From Rhabdothermincola sp036846205 (GTDB lineage Bacteria; Actinomycetota; Acidimicrobiia; Acidimicrobiales; Acidimicrobilacustridaceae), in NCBI RefSeq assembly GCF_036846205.1, contig NZ_DAIUCK010000025.1:1-32851 (forward strand): a DNA stretch of 32,851 nt, written 5' to 3'. The notes under the pieces were generated by a model, which worked only from the letters and a program-made list of their open reading frames with translations, ran no database searches and had not been told where the DNA came from. The position numbers were made by a program, and so were the translations under genes. The stretch's first letter is position 1. Every line of letters starts with the position of its first letter. Shown here piece after piece: positions 1 to 6,321 of this stretch.

Positions 1-283
1 CTGTCCCCACCGTCCCCCGCTGGCTGTACTGGGCGGCACCCACCTCGCACAAGGACATGTCGCTCATCGAGCGGACCGAGTTCGAGGCGGCGACAATCCT
101 CGCCGACGAGCTCGCCACCGCCGACGACATCGCCTACGCGCACGAGCTACCGCGCCTCGCCGAGCTCGCCCGCCGCGAAGTCGCCGGCCTGTGCCGCCTC
201 GGGTACTGCGACACCGCGCCACGGTCGGCCACTACTGCGACCTGTGCCACCGCGACGGGTACGCGGAGGAGGTGGTGTGGTGA
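1..283 (+). CDS. Partial small zinc-binding hypothetical protein with apparent -1 frameshift
   Basis: The reading frame is already open at base 3 and reads sensibly through the ATG at 57 (MSLIERTEFEAATILADE) to LCRLGYCDTA near base 218, so the gene probably starts before the window. After that the same frame turns into an Arg/Ala-rich shadow. The sensible protein continues in the -1 frame as ATVGHYCDLCHRDGYAEEVVW and stops at 281-283. Joined, it would carry C-x4-C and C-x2-C pairs, a plausible zinc site. No classic slippery heptamer is visible, so a sequence error or a real mutation is more likely than programmed shifting. A GTG at 191 could alternatively start a separate 30-residue ORF in the second frame. 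Function unknown; the tiny overlapping neighbours suggest a phage-like operon. Confidence 0.4.
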   Translation, partial: CPHRPPLAVLGGTHLAQGHVAHRADRVRGGDNPRRRARHRRRHRLRARATAPRRARPPRSRRPVPPRVLRHRATVGHYCDLCHRDGYAEEVVW

Positions 284-477
284 GCGCGACCGTCACCACC
301 GCACCGACTCGCGCGCAGATCGCGCACGCGGAGCGGCGGCTGCGGGCTCTTCACCGGGAGCTCGCGGCGCCGTGGGCGCACGGCAAGCCCGGCGTCATCC
401 GCACCGCCGACGAGCTCGAGGCCGAGATGGCGCAGCACTACGCCGTGCTCGACGCGGCGAAGAGGGCCGCGTCGTGA
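280..477 (+). CDS. Small hypothetical protein (65 aa)
   Basis: A GTG start at 280 overlaps the TGA of the upstream frame (GTGA), which implies translational coupling. The product begins VSATVTTAPTRAQIAHAERR and is mostly helical and charged, with heptad-like Leu/Ala spacing (RRLRALHREL, ADELEAEMAQHYAVLDAAK). Third codon positions are almost all G or C in this frame and not in the other two. I recognise no family. It sits in a chain of three overlapping small genes, a layout typical of phage and integrated elements. Confidence 0.5.
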   Translation: MSATVTTAPTRAQIAHAERRLRALHRELAAPWAHGKPGVIRTADELEAEMAQHYAVLDAAKRAAS

Positions 478-578
478 CCCCGAAGGCCGAGGTGACCCGC
501 GCAGCTGCGCTCGCCGCAGTCGACGAGTACGCCGAAGCGCGCGTCGCGCACTGGCTCCGCGCCATCCCCATGTTCTGA
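474..578 (+). CDS. Very small hypothetical protein (34 aa)
   Basis: A GTG start at 474 overlaps the previous TGA (GTGA at 474-477), repeating the coupling seen at 280. The product VTPKAEVTRAAALAAVDEYA... is a short amphipathic helix ending in RAIPMF. It lies in the same frame as the first gene of the window, so a long uninterrupted ORF from base 57 to 578 is formally present. The middle of that long ORF (about 219-473) is compositionally a shadow translation. Function unknown. Confidence rests on the overlap pattern and codon bias only. Confidence 0.35.
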   Translation: MTPKAEVTRAAALAAVDEYAEARVAHWLRAIPMF

Positions 579-656
579 CCCAGTCCCCTACCCGCGGCCC
601 CGGCCACAGCGCCGGGGCTGTTGGCGTTCACCGTCGCAGTCGACACCGTCCCAACC

Positions 657-821
657 ATGCTTCGACGCCGCCACCCCTGCTCGCTGTGCCACCAGCCGGT
701 GGGGCGCATCGGCGGCGTGTGGGTGTGCACCTCGCAGCGGGTCAGCCCGCCCGGCGAGTGGTGCGACGGTGACTGCGACGGCATGAACCGGCTCGCCGAC
801 CACGACCGCATCCCCACGTGA
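657..821 (+). CDS. Small Cys-rich zinc-finger-like protein (54 aa)
   Basis: The ATG at 657 opens a 54-residue protein beginning MLRRRHPCSLCHQPVGRIGG, with further Cys residues in WVCTS and EWCDGDCDG. A CxxCH followed by C...C-x3-C resembles a small treble-clef or zinc-ribbon fold. A TTG at 621 would add 12 residues, but they carry no matching pattern. The gene ends one base before the next ATG (823). I do not recognise the family; small Cys-rich proteins of this size are common in actinophage genomes. Confidence 0.5.
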   Translation: MLRRRHPCSLCHQPVGRIGGVWVCTSQRVSPPGEWCDGDCDGMNRLADHDRIPT

Positions 822-822
822 A

Positions 823-1017
823 ATGGCCGCGCCAGTCCGCGTCGTCATCGTGAGCGACACGACCGCCGGCTGGTGCGACCACTGCGCCAACCCGACCGTC
901 CGCGAAACCCTCGCGCTGCTCGAGATCGCCGGCGACCCCAACAGTGTGCTGCGCGGCCTCACCTGCGACGTGTGCGGCACCCACCACCACACCCCAGCCA
1001 CCGAGGCGCCGTTCTGA
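823..1017 (+). CDS. Small zinc-ribbon-like protein (64 aa)
   Basis: The start is an ATG one base after the stop of the previous gene. Two CxxC pairs about 45 residues apart (GWCDHCAN and LTCDVCGTHHH) would make one zinc site, with the His cluster as possible extra ligands. Between them lies a helix (VRETLALLEIAGDP). It is probably cotranscribed with the gene ending at 821 and is convergent with the minus-strand gene ending at 1024. No known family recognised; function unknown. Confidence 0.55.
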   Translation: MAAPVRVVIVSDTTAGWCDHCANPTVRETLALLEIAGDPNSVLRGLTCDVCGTHHHTPATEAPF

Positions 1018-1023
1018 AAGGCG

Positions 1024-1293
1024 CTACAGCCGCAAGCGCTCCGGCTTGAGCACGATGCGCTCGCCACGCGAGACCGCCTCCGCGTAGCCGCGGATCTCGC
1101 TCGGACTGTCGGCCTTCCACCCGAGACCTCGGAACACCTCGCGCACGTGCGGCTCGACCTCCGCGACCGGCTTGCCGCTGTGCTCACGGTACAACCGGTC
1201 GAAGTGCGGCTGCGCTTTGCGAGCCACGTCGCGCATCGTGTCGTTCGCGAGCTTCTCGAGTGCACGCTTGTCGAAGCTGAAGTTGGAACCCAT
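1024..1293 (-). CDS. Hypothetical small helical protein (89 aa), possibly SOS-controlled
   Basis: The start at 1293 (MGSNFSFDKRALEKLAN) is chosen because a strong ribosome-binding site, GAAAGGAGAG, lies a few bases upstream; in-frame starts further out would sit on top of it. The product is charged and helical with a compact C-terminal half (VREVFRGLGWKADSPSEIRG) that looks like a folded domain, but I recognise no family. It is divergent from the small gene at 1387. A LexA box (1360-1373) lies in the shared intergenic region, just upstream of a possible minus-strand -10 (TAGGGT, 1353 to 1348), so damage control of both genes is possible. Confidence 0.6.
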   Translation of the reverse strand: MGSNFSFDKRALEKLANDTMRDVARKAQPHFDRLYREHSGKPVAEVEPHVREVFRGLGWKADSPSEIRGYAEAVSRGERIVLKPERLRL

Positions 1294-1359
1294 CGAGGTC
1301 TCTCCTTTCGCCAGCCCCATCATCCCCGGGCCCTGTCACCCGCCGCGACCCTAGACGGG

Positions 1360-1373
1360 CGAACACACGTTCG
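1360..1373. promoter_or_regulatory. LexA (SOS) box
   Basis: CGAACACACGTTCG matches the Gram-positive/actinobacterial LexA operator CGAAC-N4-GTTCG, both half-sites exact. It ends two bases before the TACATT -10 element of the gene at 1387 and would also cover the spacer of a possible minus-strand promoter for the gene starting at 1293. A repressor bound here would block both. That LexA actually binds is inference from the consensus. Confidence 0.75.
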
Positions 1374-1374
1374 A

Positions 1375-1380
1375 TACATT
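1375..1380 (+). promoter_or_regulatory. -10 element of a leaderless promoter
   Basis: TACATT fits TANNNT. Six bases separate it from the ATG at 1387, so transcription would begin at the A of the start codon and give a leaderless mRNA. The LexA box lies immediately upstream. No clear -35 is visible. Confidence 0.55.
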
Positions 1381-1386
1381 TGGGGC

Positions 1387-1539
1387 ATGACCGACCTCGC
1401 CAGCCTCGATGCCGAACTCGAACGTGAACGCCGCAGCATCGCGATGCTGTCGCCGCGGTCCCCGCTCAGCCGCGAGAAGGCACTCGAGCTCATCGAGCGC
1501 TGCCAAGCCGCTATTCGCTCCGCCCGCGCTGCCAAGTGA
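1387..1539 (+). CDS. LexA-box-controlled small coiled-coil protein (50 aa)
   Basis: The gene encodes MTDLASLDAELERERRSIAM followed by a second helix (SREKALELIERCQAAIRSA). Two charged amphipathic helices separated by a Ser/Pro turn suggest a helical hairpin or short coiled coil, perhaps dimeric. There is no signal peptide and no catalytic motif. The start is fixed by the TANNNT element 6 bases upstream, indicating a leaderless transcript. The exact LexA consensus directly upstream predicts induction by DNA damage. It precedes the restriction-modification genes by 87 bp in the same orientation. Function unknown: a phage-type SOS-induced protein or a small regulator would fit, but nothing in the sequence decides. 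Confidence 0.6.
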   Translation: MTDLASLDAELERERRSIAMLSPRSPLSREKALELIERCQAAIRSARAAK

Positions 1540-1626
1540 TGCCGACGACCACGGCGCGTGTGCACGTTCGCGACGCCTCAGCATCATCGCACCATGCAAC
1601 CTCGCGCCACGCTACCTTCACCCGCC

Positions 1627-3201
1627 ATGGCCGTCTCCATCACCGATGAACGCGGCCTCGCAGCCGTGGCCCTCGCCCTCGGCGCCGACCAGACTGGGCT
1701 CCTCACAGACAGCGAAGCTCGGCTCCTCGCAGTCAGCACAGAAGCCCCGGACAAGCGGCTGATCCGAGAGCTCCGCGAGCGCATCGCTGCCGGTGAGGAT
1801 CCGCTTGGCGCAGCCTTCGCCAAACTCCGCACACCCGAACAGCGACGCCCACTAGGAGCGACCTACACGCCAGCGCCGATCGTCGAGGCAATGGTTGCCT
1901 GGGCAGCCGAGAACGGAACACCCGACCGCGTCGTCGACCCCGGGGCCGGATCCGGCCGCTTCACCGTCGCAGCCGGACGGCAGTTCCCGAACGCGAAACT
2001 CGTCGCTGTCGAAGTGGATCCGCTCGCCGCGCTACTCACACGCGCCCACATCGTCGCAGCTGGGCTCGCCGACCGCGCCACCGTCGTCCTCGACGACTTT
2101 CGCGCCCTTGCGCCACAACGCGACGGAACCACGCTCTGGATCGGCAACCCGCCGTACGTCCGCCACCACCAGATCGCCCCCGACTGGAAAGACTGGCTAG
2201 CTCGCGAGGCTGCACGCCGAGGTCACCAGGCGTCGAAACTCGCCGGCCTCCACGTTCACTTCTTCCTGGCGACCGTCATCCAAGGCTGTCCCGGTGATTT
2301 CGGTTGCTACATCACCGCAGCCGAATGGATGGATGTCAACTACGGTTCACTCGTCCGGCAGCTCCTCCTCGACGGGCTTGGGGGCGTGTCGCTCCACGTC
2401 CTCGACCCGAAGTCCACGCCGTTCGCCGACGCGGCGACAACCGGCGCGATCACCTGCTTCCGGTTCGGGTCGAACCCCAAGTCAATAAAGCTTCGCCGCG
2501 TCGAGAAGGTCGACGCGCTCGGCAAGTTAGAAGGCGGCCGCGCAGTCCGCCGAGAACGCCTGAACGAAGCGCCCCGCTGGTCGCTGCTCATGCGTGCATC
2601 CAAACCGTTGCCGTCCGGCTACGTCGAACTTGGCGAGCTCTGCCGCGTTCACCGGGGCAGCGTCACTGGAGCCAACAACGTCTGGATCACGTCGGCTGAC
2701 GACCCGCGGCTGCCGCAAGAGCTGCTGACCCCATCCGTCACGAAGGCGCGCGAACTCTTCGCTGCCGGACCAGTGATCACTTCGGCCGAGAAGCTGCGCC
2801 GCGTTATCGACCTGCCGGAAGACCTCGACGAGCTCGACGACGGACAGCGCCCGGCAGTCGACCGGTTCCTCCAGTGGGCGAAGAGCCAGGGAGCGCACCA
2901 AGGCTACATCGCACGCCATCGCAAGGCTTGGTGGAGCGTCGGCTTGCGTGCGCCTGCCCCGATCCTCACGACGTACATGGCGCGACGCCCGCCGGCGTTT
3001 GTTCGCAACCTCGCCGACGCTCGGCACATCAACATCGCTCACGGCATCTACCCGCGGCAGCCCATGTCCGCCGAAGCGCTCGACAAGCTGGCCGAAGCGC
3101 TCCGCTCCGCCGTCACGCAGGCGCAGGGCCGCACCTACGCAGGGGGCTTGACCAAGTTCGAGCCTCGTGAGATGGAGCGCATCCCCGTCCCGGCGCCGTG
3201 A
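1627..3201 (+). CDS. N6-adenine DNA methyltransferase of a type II R-M system
   Basis: The protein (524 aa from the ATG at 1627) is a class I SAM-dependent methyltransferase acting on adenine in DNA. Visible motifs are the motif X region RPLGATYTP (about 74-82), the SAM-binding loop DPGAGSGRF (104-112), an acidic VAVEVDP after strand 2, and the catalytic NPPY (174-177). The C-terminal half is a target-recognition-like region. This is the Eco57I/TaqI-like architecture of stand-alone type II enzymes. Earlier in-frame starts exist at 1594 (ATG) and 1558 (GTG). I prefer 1627 because a TACCTT (1613-1618) lies 8 bases before it and the upstream residues look non-native. The endonuclease follows after 22 bp, so the pair is a complete R-M unit and methylation would protect the host from the partner. 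Confidence 0.88.
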   Translation: MAVSITDERGLAAVALALGADQTGLLTDSEARLLAVSTEAPDKRLIRELRERIAAGEDPLGAAFAKLRTPEQRRPLGATYTPAPIVEAMVAWAAENGTPDRVVDPGAGSGRFTVAAGRQFPNAKLVAVEVDPLAALLTRAHIVAAGLADRATVVLDDFRALAPQRDGTTLWIGNPPYVRHHQIAPDWKDWLAREAARRGHQASKLAGLHVHFFLATVIQGCPGDFGCYITAAEWMDVNYGSLVRQLLLDGLGGVSLHVLDPKSTPFADAATTGAITCFRFGSNPKSIKLRRVEKVDALGKLEGGRAVRRERLNEAPRWSLLMRASKPLPSGYVELGELCRVHRGSVTGANNVWITSADDPRLPQELLTPSVTKARELFAAGPVITSAEKLRRVIDLPEDLDELDDGQRPAVDRFLQWAKSQGAHQGYIARHRKAWWSVGLRAPAPILTTYMARRPPAFVRNLADARHINIAHGIYPRQPMSAEALDKLAEALRSAVTQAQGRTYAGGLTKFEPREMERIPVPAP

Positions 3202-3223
3202 GAACGTGGTTCACTGTGGGGCG

Positions 3224-4147
3224 ATGGCGATCATCCCACCACCCCGTTGGACCGACGCAGAACTCGATGCGTCCCGCGAGGGAGCGATCGAAATCTTCCG
3301 CAACAAACGGATGGCCGAAGTCCTTGACCCATACATCGAGGCCTATGAGGACTCACGGCAGTCCATCGCGGAGCTGTTCGAGCTGACGGTCGACCTCAAG
3401 CAGATCCTCGATGAGGCGGTCGAGCTGACGACCAACCCGGGCACGCTGCACGCGCTTCGGTACATGGCTGGGCCGCCCATCTCCGAAGACGACCTGAAGG
3501 TGTTGGCCGACGTCAATACCCTCAACCCGACCCGGCTCCGGCAAAACCCGGGATGGGCACACACCCTCGTCGAGATCGTCCTGATGGGCTTGGACCCGAA
3601 CCGGTTCCCGTGGGTTGCCGAAGGCCGCGACCCGACGGATGAAGAACGTGAGACTGCGATCGTGGCGACCGCCGTGATGATGGCTCAGCGCCGCCAGATG
3701 ACCGACCGCGCGAACGAGTCGAAGGACGCGCAAGAGAAGGCCACCGCGGCAGCTCTCGTCAACGCCGGGTTCCACCAGGTGCCGCCGCGTCAGATCGACA
3801 CGTTCGCCCAAGCACCCCGCCCCGGAGAGTTCTGCCACGAGTCACTGTTCGGCGGACGCAAGGCCGACCTCGTCGTGCGCCTGTGGGACGGACGGTGCAT
3901 GCCGATCGAGTGCAAGGTGTCGAACAGCTCGACTAACAGCGTGAAGCGTCTGAACAATGATGCCGCGGTGAAGGCCAAGGTGTGGCTGTCACAGTTCGGT
4001 ACCGCGCAGACCGTCCCCGCGGCCGTGCTCGGCGGCGTCTACAAGCTTCACAACCTCTGCAACGCCCAGGCCGAAGGCCTGACGTTGTTCTGGGCGCACG
4101 AGCTCGACCGGCTTGTCGAGTTCGTCACGTCGACGAGGACGGATTAG
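3224..4147 (+). CDS. XamI-family type II restriction endonuclease
   Basis: This 307-residue protein resembles the XamI restriction endonuclease family, whose founding member cuts GTCGAC. The most telling segment is CHESLFGGRKADLVVRLW followed by MPIECKVSNSSTNSVKR. D215, E229 and K231 form the PD-(D/E)xK nuclease site (D...ExK). The N-terminal 200 residues are helical and probably build the DNA-recognition part. The ATG at 3224 is preceded by GTGGGG, a modest ribosome-binding site. It lies 22 bp after the methyltransferase stop and is presumably cotranscribed. Its last 23 bases overlap the convergent small gene ending at 4125. GTCGAC occurs several times inside the R-M genes themselves, so if that is the target the methyltransferase must be active. 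Specificity is inference from the family. Confidence 0.82.
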   Translation: MAIIPPPRWTDAELDASREGAIEIFRNKRMAEVLDPYIEAYEDSRQSIAELFELTVDLKQILDEAVELTTNPGTLHALRYMAGPPISEDDLKVLADVNTLNPTRLRQNPGWAHTLVEIVLMGLDPNRFPWVAEGRDPTDEERETAIVATAVMMAQRRQMTDRANESKDAQEKATAAALVNAGFHQVPPRQIDTFAQAPRPGEFCHESLFGGRKADLVVRLWDGRCMPIECKVSNSSTNSVKRLNNDAAVKAKVWLSQFGTAQTVPAAVLGGVYKLHNLCNAQAEGLTLFWAHELDRLVEFVTSTRTD

Positions 4148-4286
4148 CCGCCCGGTGCTCGGCTAAGCGAGCGGCGACGCGCTCAAAGTCCTCGTCTGGG
4201 AGGAGCACCAGCGTCTTGCGAACGTAGGCCATCCACGACTTCTTCTTCCGGATGAGTTCCAGCTCGGGCACCAGGGACAAGGTCAC
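4125..4286 (-). CDS. Small hypothetical protein, probably truncated at its 5' end
   Basis: On the minus strand a frame reads LVPELELIRKKKSWMAYVRK and continues ...LLPDEDFERVAARLAEHRAANP to a TGA at 4125. Codon bias supports it and the sequence looks like a real charged helical protein. The only nearby upstream starts are GTGs (4286 and 4271), with no convincing ribosome-binding site. Sequence beyond about 4287 belongs to an unrelated plus-strand fragment. The gene therefore probably lost its 5' end at a recombination junction, unless the GTG is real. Its 3' end overlaps the endonuclease gene by 23 bp, antisense. No family recognised. Confidence 0.4.
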   Translation of the reverse strand: MTLSLVPELELIRKKKSWMAYVRKTLVLLPDEDFERVAARLAEHRAANPSSST

Positions 4287-4567
4287 CGGAGGAGGCCCGT
4301 CAGCGGCTCATCGACAAGCTCGGTTCGTCCGAGGTGCTGTCCGGCAACGCCCCGCCGGGTGTGTCGGCTGCGTCCGCGATCGCCGCACTGATCGAACAGG
4401 CGAACAACGGTGTCGGCACCCAGGTCGCCGAGCGTGTCCGCGTGTGGGGCTGCTACGCGTCGAAGGTCCTGAAACTCTACGAGGCGAAGGTGACCGACAA
4501 CCAGCCGCGCCGTACCGCGAAGCTGTTGGGCTCCGATGGCAAGCCGTCGCTGCCGCTGCAGGTCGTA
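4277..4567 (+). pseudogene. Phage portal-protein-like C-terminal fragment
   Basis: An open frame reads SPEEARQRLIDKLGSS, then LSGNAPPGVSAASAIAALIE, then AERVRVWGCYASKVLKLYEA, and loses protein-like character after LPLQ near 4560. The PPGV-x-(S/A)-A-x-AI-x-x-L pattern followed by a long helix resembles the C-terminal region of phage portal (head-tail connector) proteins. No start codon or N-terminal domain precedes it: a stop (4253-4255) closes the frame just upstream. It is therefore a fragment, not a gene. It abuts the truncated minus-strand gene on its left and ordinary chromosomal genes on its right. The portal assignment is by eye and tentative; the fragment status is more secure. Confidence 0.4.
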
Positions 4568-4605
4568 CGGGGCGCGGGCTGGTGGGGTCTGCGTCCTGGC
4601 GCCCG

Positions 4606-4619
4606 CCCCGCCAACGGGG
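4606..4619 (-). terminator. Possible terminator of the MarR gene
   Basis: A 5-bp G/C hairpin (CCCCG-CCAA-CGGGG) lies 40 bp beyond the stop of the minus-strand marR gene. There is no U-tract, so it is only a candidate. Confidence 0.25.
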
Positions 4620-4658
4620 GATACGACCGGTTTGGCGCGCTTCGAGCCGGCGGGCAGA

Positions 4659-5147
4659 TCAGCTCCGCTCGCCGTGCGCGTCGACCACCTTGGCCACCAG
4701 GGCTCTGAGCCGCTCGCGCTCGGTGGGGGTGAGCGGCGCGAGCACCGCGTCTTCCGCCTCGGCGGCGATGGCGTCGTAGCGGCGGAGCGCGGCACGGCCC
4801 CGATCGGTGAGGGTGAGCTGGTGCCGGCGACGGTCGGTGGGATCCCGGTCCCGCCGCACCCAACCTGCCTGCTCAGCCCGGTCGATGACCTCCACCAGAT
4901 CGGTGGGGTGGACCCCGATCAGTTCGCTCACCTCACGCTGGGAGATCGGGCCCCGGTGCGCGACCACGCGCAACAACCCGTAGGTCGGTGGGCGCACCCC
5001 CGACTCGACGATCCAGTCCTCGGCCAGTACGCGGGTCGTGAACTCCCTGCGGAACAGGCCGACGAGGCGCGTCAGCGACGTGAGCTGGTCGACCACCGCG
5101 CCGGCCTTGGCATCCGTCTCGCCCGATCGGGACTGCTCACGCCCCAC
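4659..5147 (-). CDS. MarR-family transcriptional repressor
   Basis: This 162-residue protein has the winged-helix core of MarR regulators. The recognition region reads ISQREVSELIGVHPTDLVEV, followed by the wing DRDPTDRRRHQLTLTDRG and a C-terminal dimerisation helix (TERERLRALVAKVVDAHG). The TDRR wing motif is diagnostic. Start: GTG at 5147 with TACGCT six bases upstream, suggesting leaderless transcription. The gene is divergent from an ABC exporter, with a perfect palindrome (5190-5210) between them, so it very likely represses the exporter and itself until a ligand, perhaps a drug or lipid-like compound, binds. The ligand cannot be read from the sequence. Confidence 0.88.
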   Translation of the reverse strand: MGREQSRSGETDAKAGAVVDQLTSLTRLVGLFRREFTTRVLAEDWIVESGVRPPTYGLLRVVAHRGPISQREVSELIGVHPTDLVEVIDRAEQAGWVRRDRDPTDRRRHQLTLTDRGRAALRRYDAIAAEAEDAVLAPLTPTERERLRALVAKVVDAHGERS

Positions 5148-5189
5148 GGAGCCAGCGTAGCCCCACCCCTGCTAGAGTTCTGATCTCTT

Positions 5190-5210
5190 ATCGTTTGACA
5201 ACCAAACGAT
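5190..5210. promoter_or_regulatory. MarR operator palindrome
   Basis: ATCGTTTG-ACAAC-CAAACGAT is a perfect 8-bp inverted repeat with a 5-bp spacer in the region between the divergent marR (start 5147) and ABC exporter (start 5279) genes. It contains a consensus -35 hexamer, TTGACA (5195-5200), on the plus strand, though no good -10 follows at 17 bp. Binding here would occlude the exporter promoter region. Confidence 0.65.
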
Positions 5211-5278
5211 CTGGTCGACAGGAGCTCTCAGATGGCACCGCCCATCCCGCATCGCGCTGGCGCAACCCGGAGCAACCG

Positions 5279-6319
5279 ATGACCGCGCCCCGCCCGGGTC
5301 CCCACGACCGGCCGGCCGACATCGCTCTGCCCACCGCCGAGGACGCCGTCGGCTCGGCGGTGCTCGTCCGCGGGCTCGAGAAGTCCTACGGGCCGATCCG
5401 GGCCGTCGACGGCATCGACCTCGATGTGGGTACCGGCGAGACCTTCGGGTTCCTGGGGCCCAACGGTGCCGGCAAGTCCACCACCATCAAGATCCTCTGC
5501 ACGCTGGCGGAGCCCACCGGTGGGCGCGCCCTGGTGGCCGGTCACGACGTGGTCACCGACCGTGCGGAGGTCCGCCGGCACATCGGTCTGGTGTTCCAGG
5601 ACACGACCCTCGACACCTACCTGACCGCCGAGCAGAACCTCCGGTTCCATGCCGAGCTGTACGGGCTGCCCCGCGAGGTGATCGGGCCGCGGCTCCAGCA
5701 GGTCCTCGAGATGGTGGGCCTGTGGGAGCGGCGGCGCGACAAGGTGCTCACCTTCTCCGGCGGCATGAAGCGCCGGCTCGAGATCGCCCGGGGGCTCATG
5801 CACTCCCCGCGGGTGCTGTTCCTCGACGAGCCGACGGTCGGCCTCGACCCGCAGACCCGGGCCTCGATCTGGGACTACATCCACCAGCTCCGCCGGCAGG
5901 AGGACATCACGATCTTCCTGACCACCCACTACATGGACGAAGCCGAGCACTGCGACCGCATCGCCATCATGGACGCGGGCCGCATCGTGGCCCTCGACAC
6001 GCCGGAGGCCCTGAAGGCGTCGGTCGGCACCGACCGGATCCAGATCGGCACCGAGGACCCGCAGGCGGCGATCGAGCTGCTCGCCGGGCGCTTCGGCATC
6101 GAGGCGGCCATCCACGACGATCTCGTCACCTTCGCGGTGGCCGGAGGGGAGGCGTTCGTGCCCCGCCTGTTCGCCGAGCCGGGCCTGTCGATCCGCTCGG
6201 TGCACGTGGCCCGGCCCTCCCTCGACGACGTGTTCCTGAGCTACACGGGGCGCACGATCCGCGACGCCGAGGCGACCCCCGCCGACAACATGCGGATCGG
6301 GCCATGGGGTCGGAGGTGA
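5279..6319 (+). CDS. ABC exporter ATP-binding subunit (DrrA-like)
   Basis: This is the ATPase of a drug- or antibiotic-type exporter. Motifs in order: Walker A GPNGAGKSTT, Q-loop LVFQDTTLD, signature FSGGMKRRLE, Walker B VLFLDEPTVGLD and switch His TTHYMDEAEHCD. The roughly 80-residue C-terminal extension after the nucleotide-binding domain (IQIGTEDPQAAIELL onward) is typical of the DrrA/daunorubicin-resistance subfamily. The ATG at 5279 gives 346 residues; the frame is open further upstream but without protein-like character. It is transcribed with the permease that follows after 2 bp. Control by the divergent MarR through the 5190-5210 palindrome is inferred from position. Confidence 0.92.
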   Translation: MTAPRPGPHDRPADIALPTAEDAVGSAVLVRGLEKSYGPIRAVDGIDLDVGTGETFGFLGPNGAGKSTTIKILCTLAEPTGGRALVAGHDVVTDRAEVRRHIGLVFQDTTLDTYLTAEQNLRFHAELYGLPREVIGPRLQQVLEMVGLWERRRDKVLTFSGGMKRRLEIARGLMHSPRVLFLDEPTVGLDPQTRASIWDYIHQLRRQEDITIFLTTHYMDEAEHCDRIAIMDAGRIVALDTPEALKASVGTDRIQIGTEDPQAAIELLAGRFGIEAAIHDDLVTFAVAGGEAFVPRLFAEPGLSIRSVHVARPSLDDVFLSYTGRTIRDAEATPADNMRIGPWGRR

Positions 6320-6321
6320 GC

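Noticed and set aside
57..578. Single 173-residue ORF across the first small genes
   Set aside because: Residues from about base 219 to 473 are an Arg/Ala/Gly-rich shadow; protein-like sequence and codon bias lie in other frames there.
3201..3214. Second LexA-like box (GAACGTGGTTC) before the endonuclease gene
   Set aside because: The half-sites are 3 bp apart rather than 4, so it does not fit the LexA operator.
1..4620. Integrase, tRNA attachment site or CRISPR array for the accessory region
   Set aside because: I looked for a recombinase gene, tRNA, direct repeats at both ends and regular spacers and saw none; the left end is outside the window.
4561..4628. tRNA-like structure (GGTCGTA...TACGACC as acceptor stem)
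   Set aside because: No TTCRA T-loop, no recognisable anticodon arm and a short overall length on either strand. Kept only as an inverted repeat near the element boundary.
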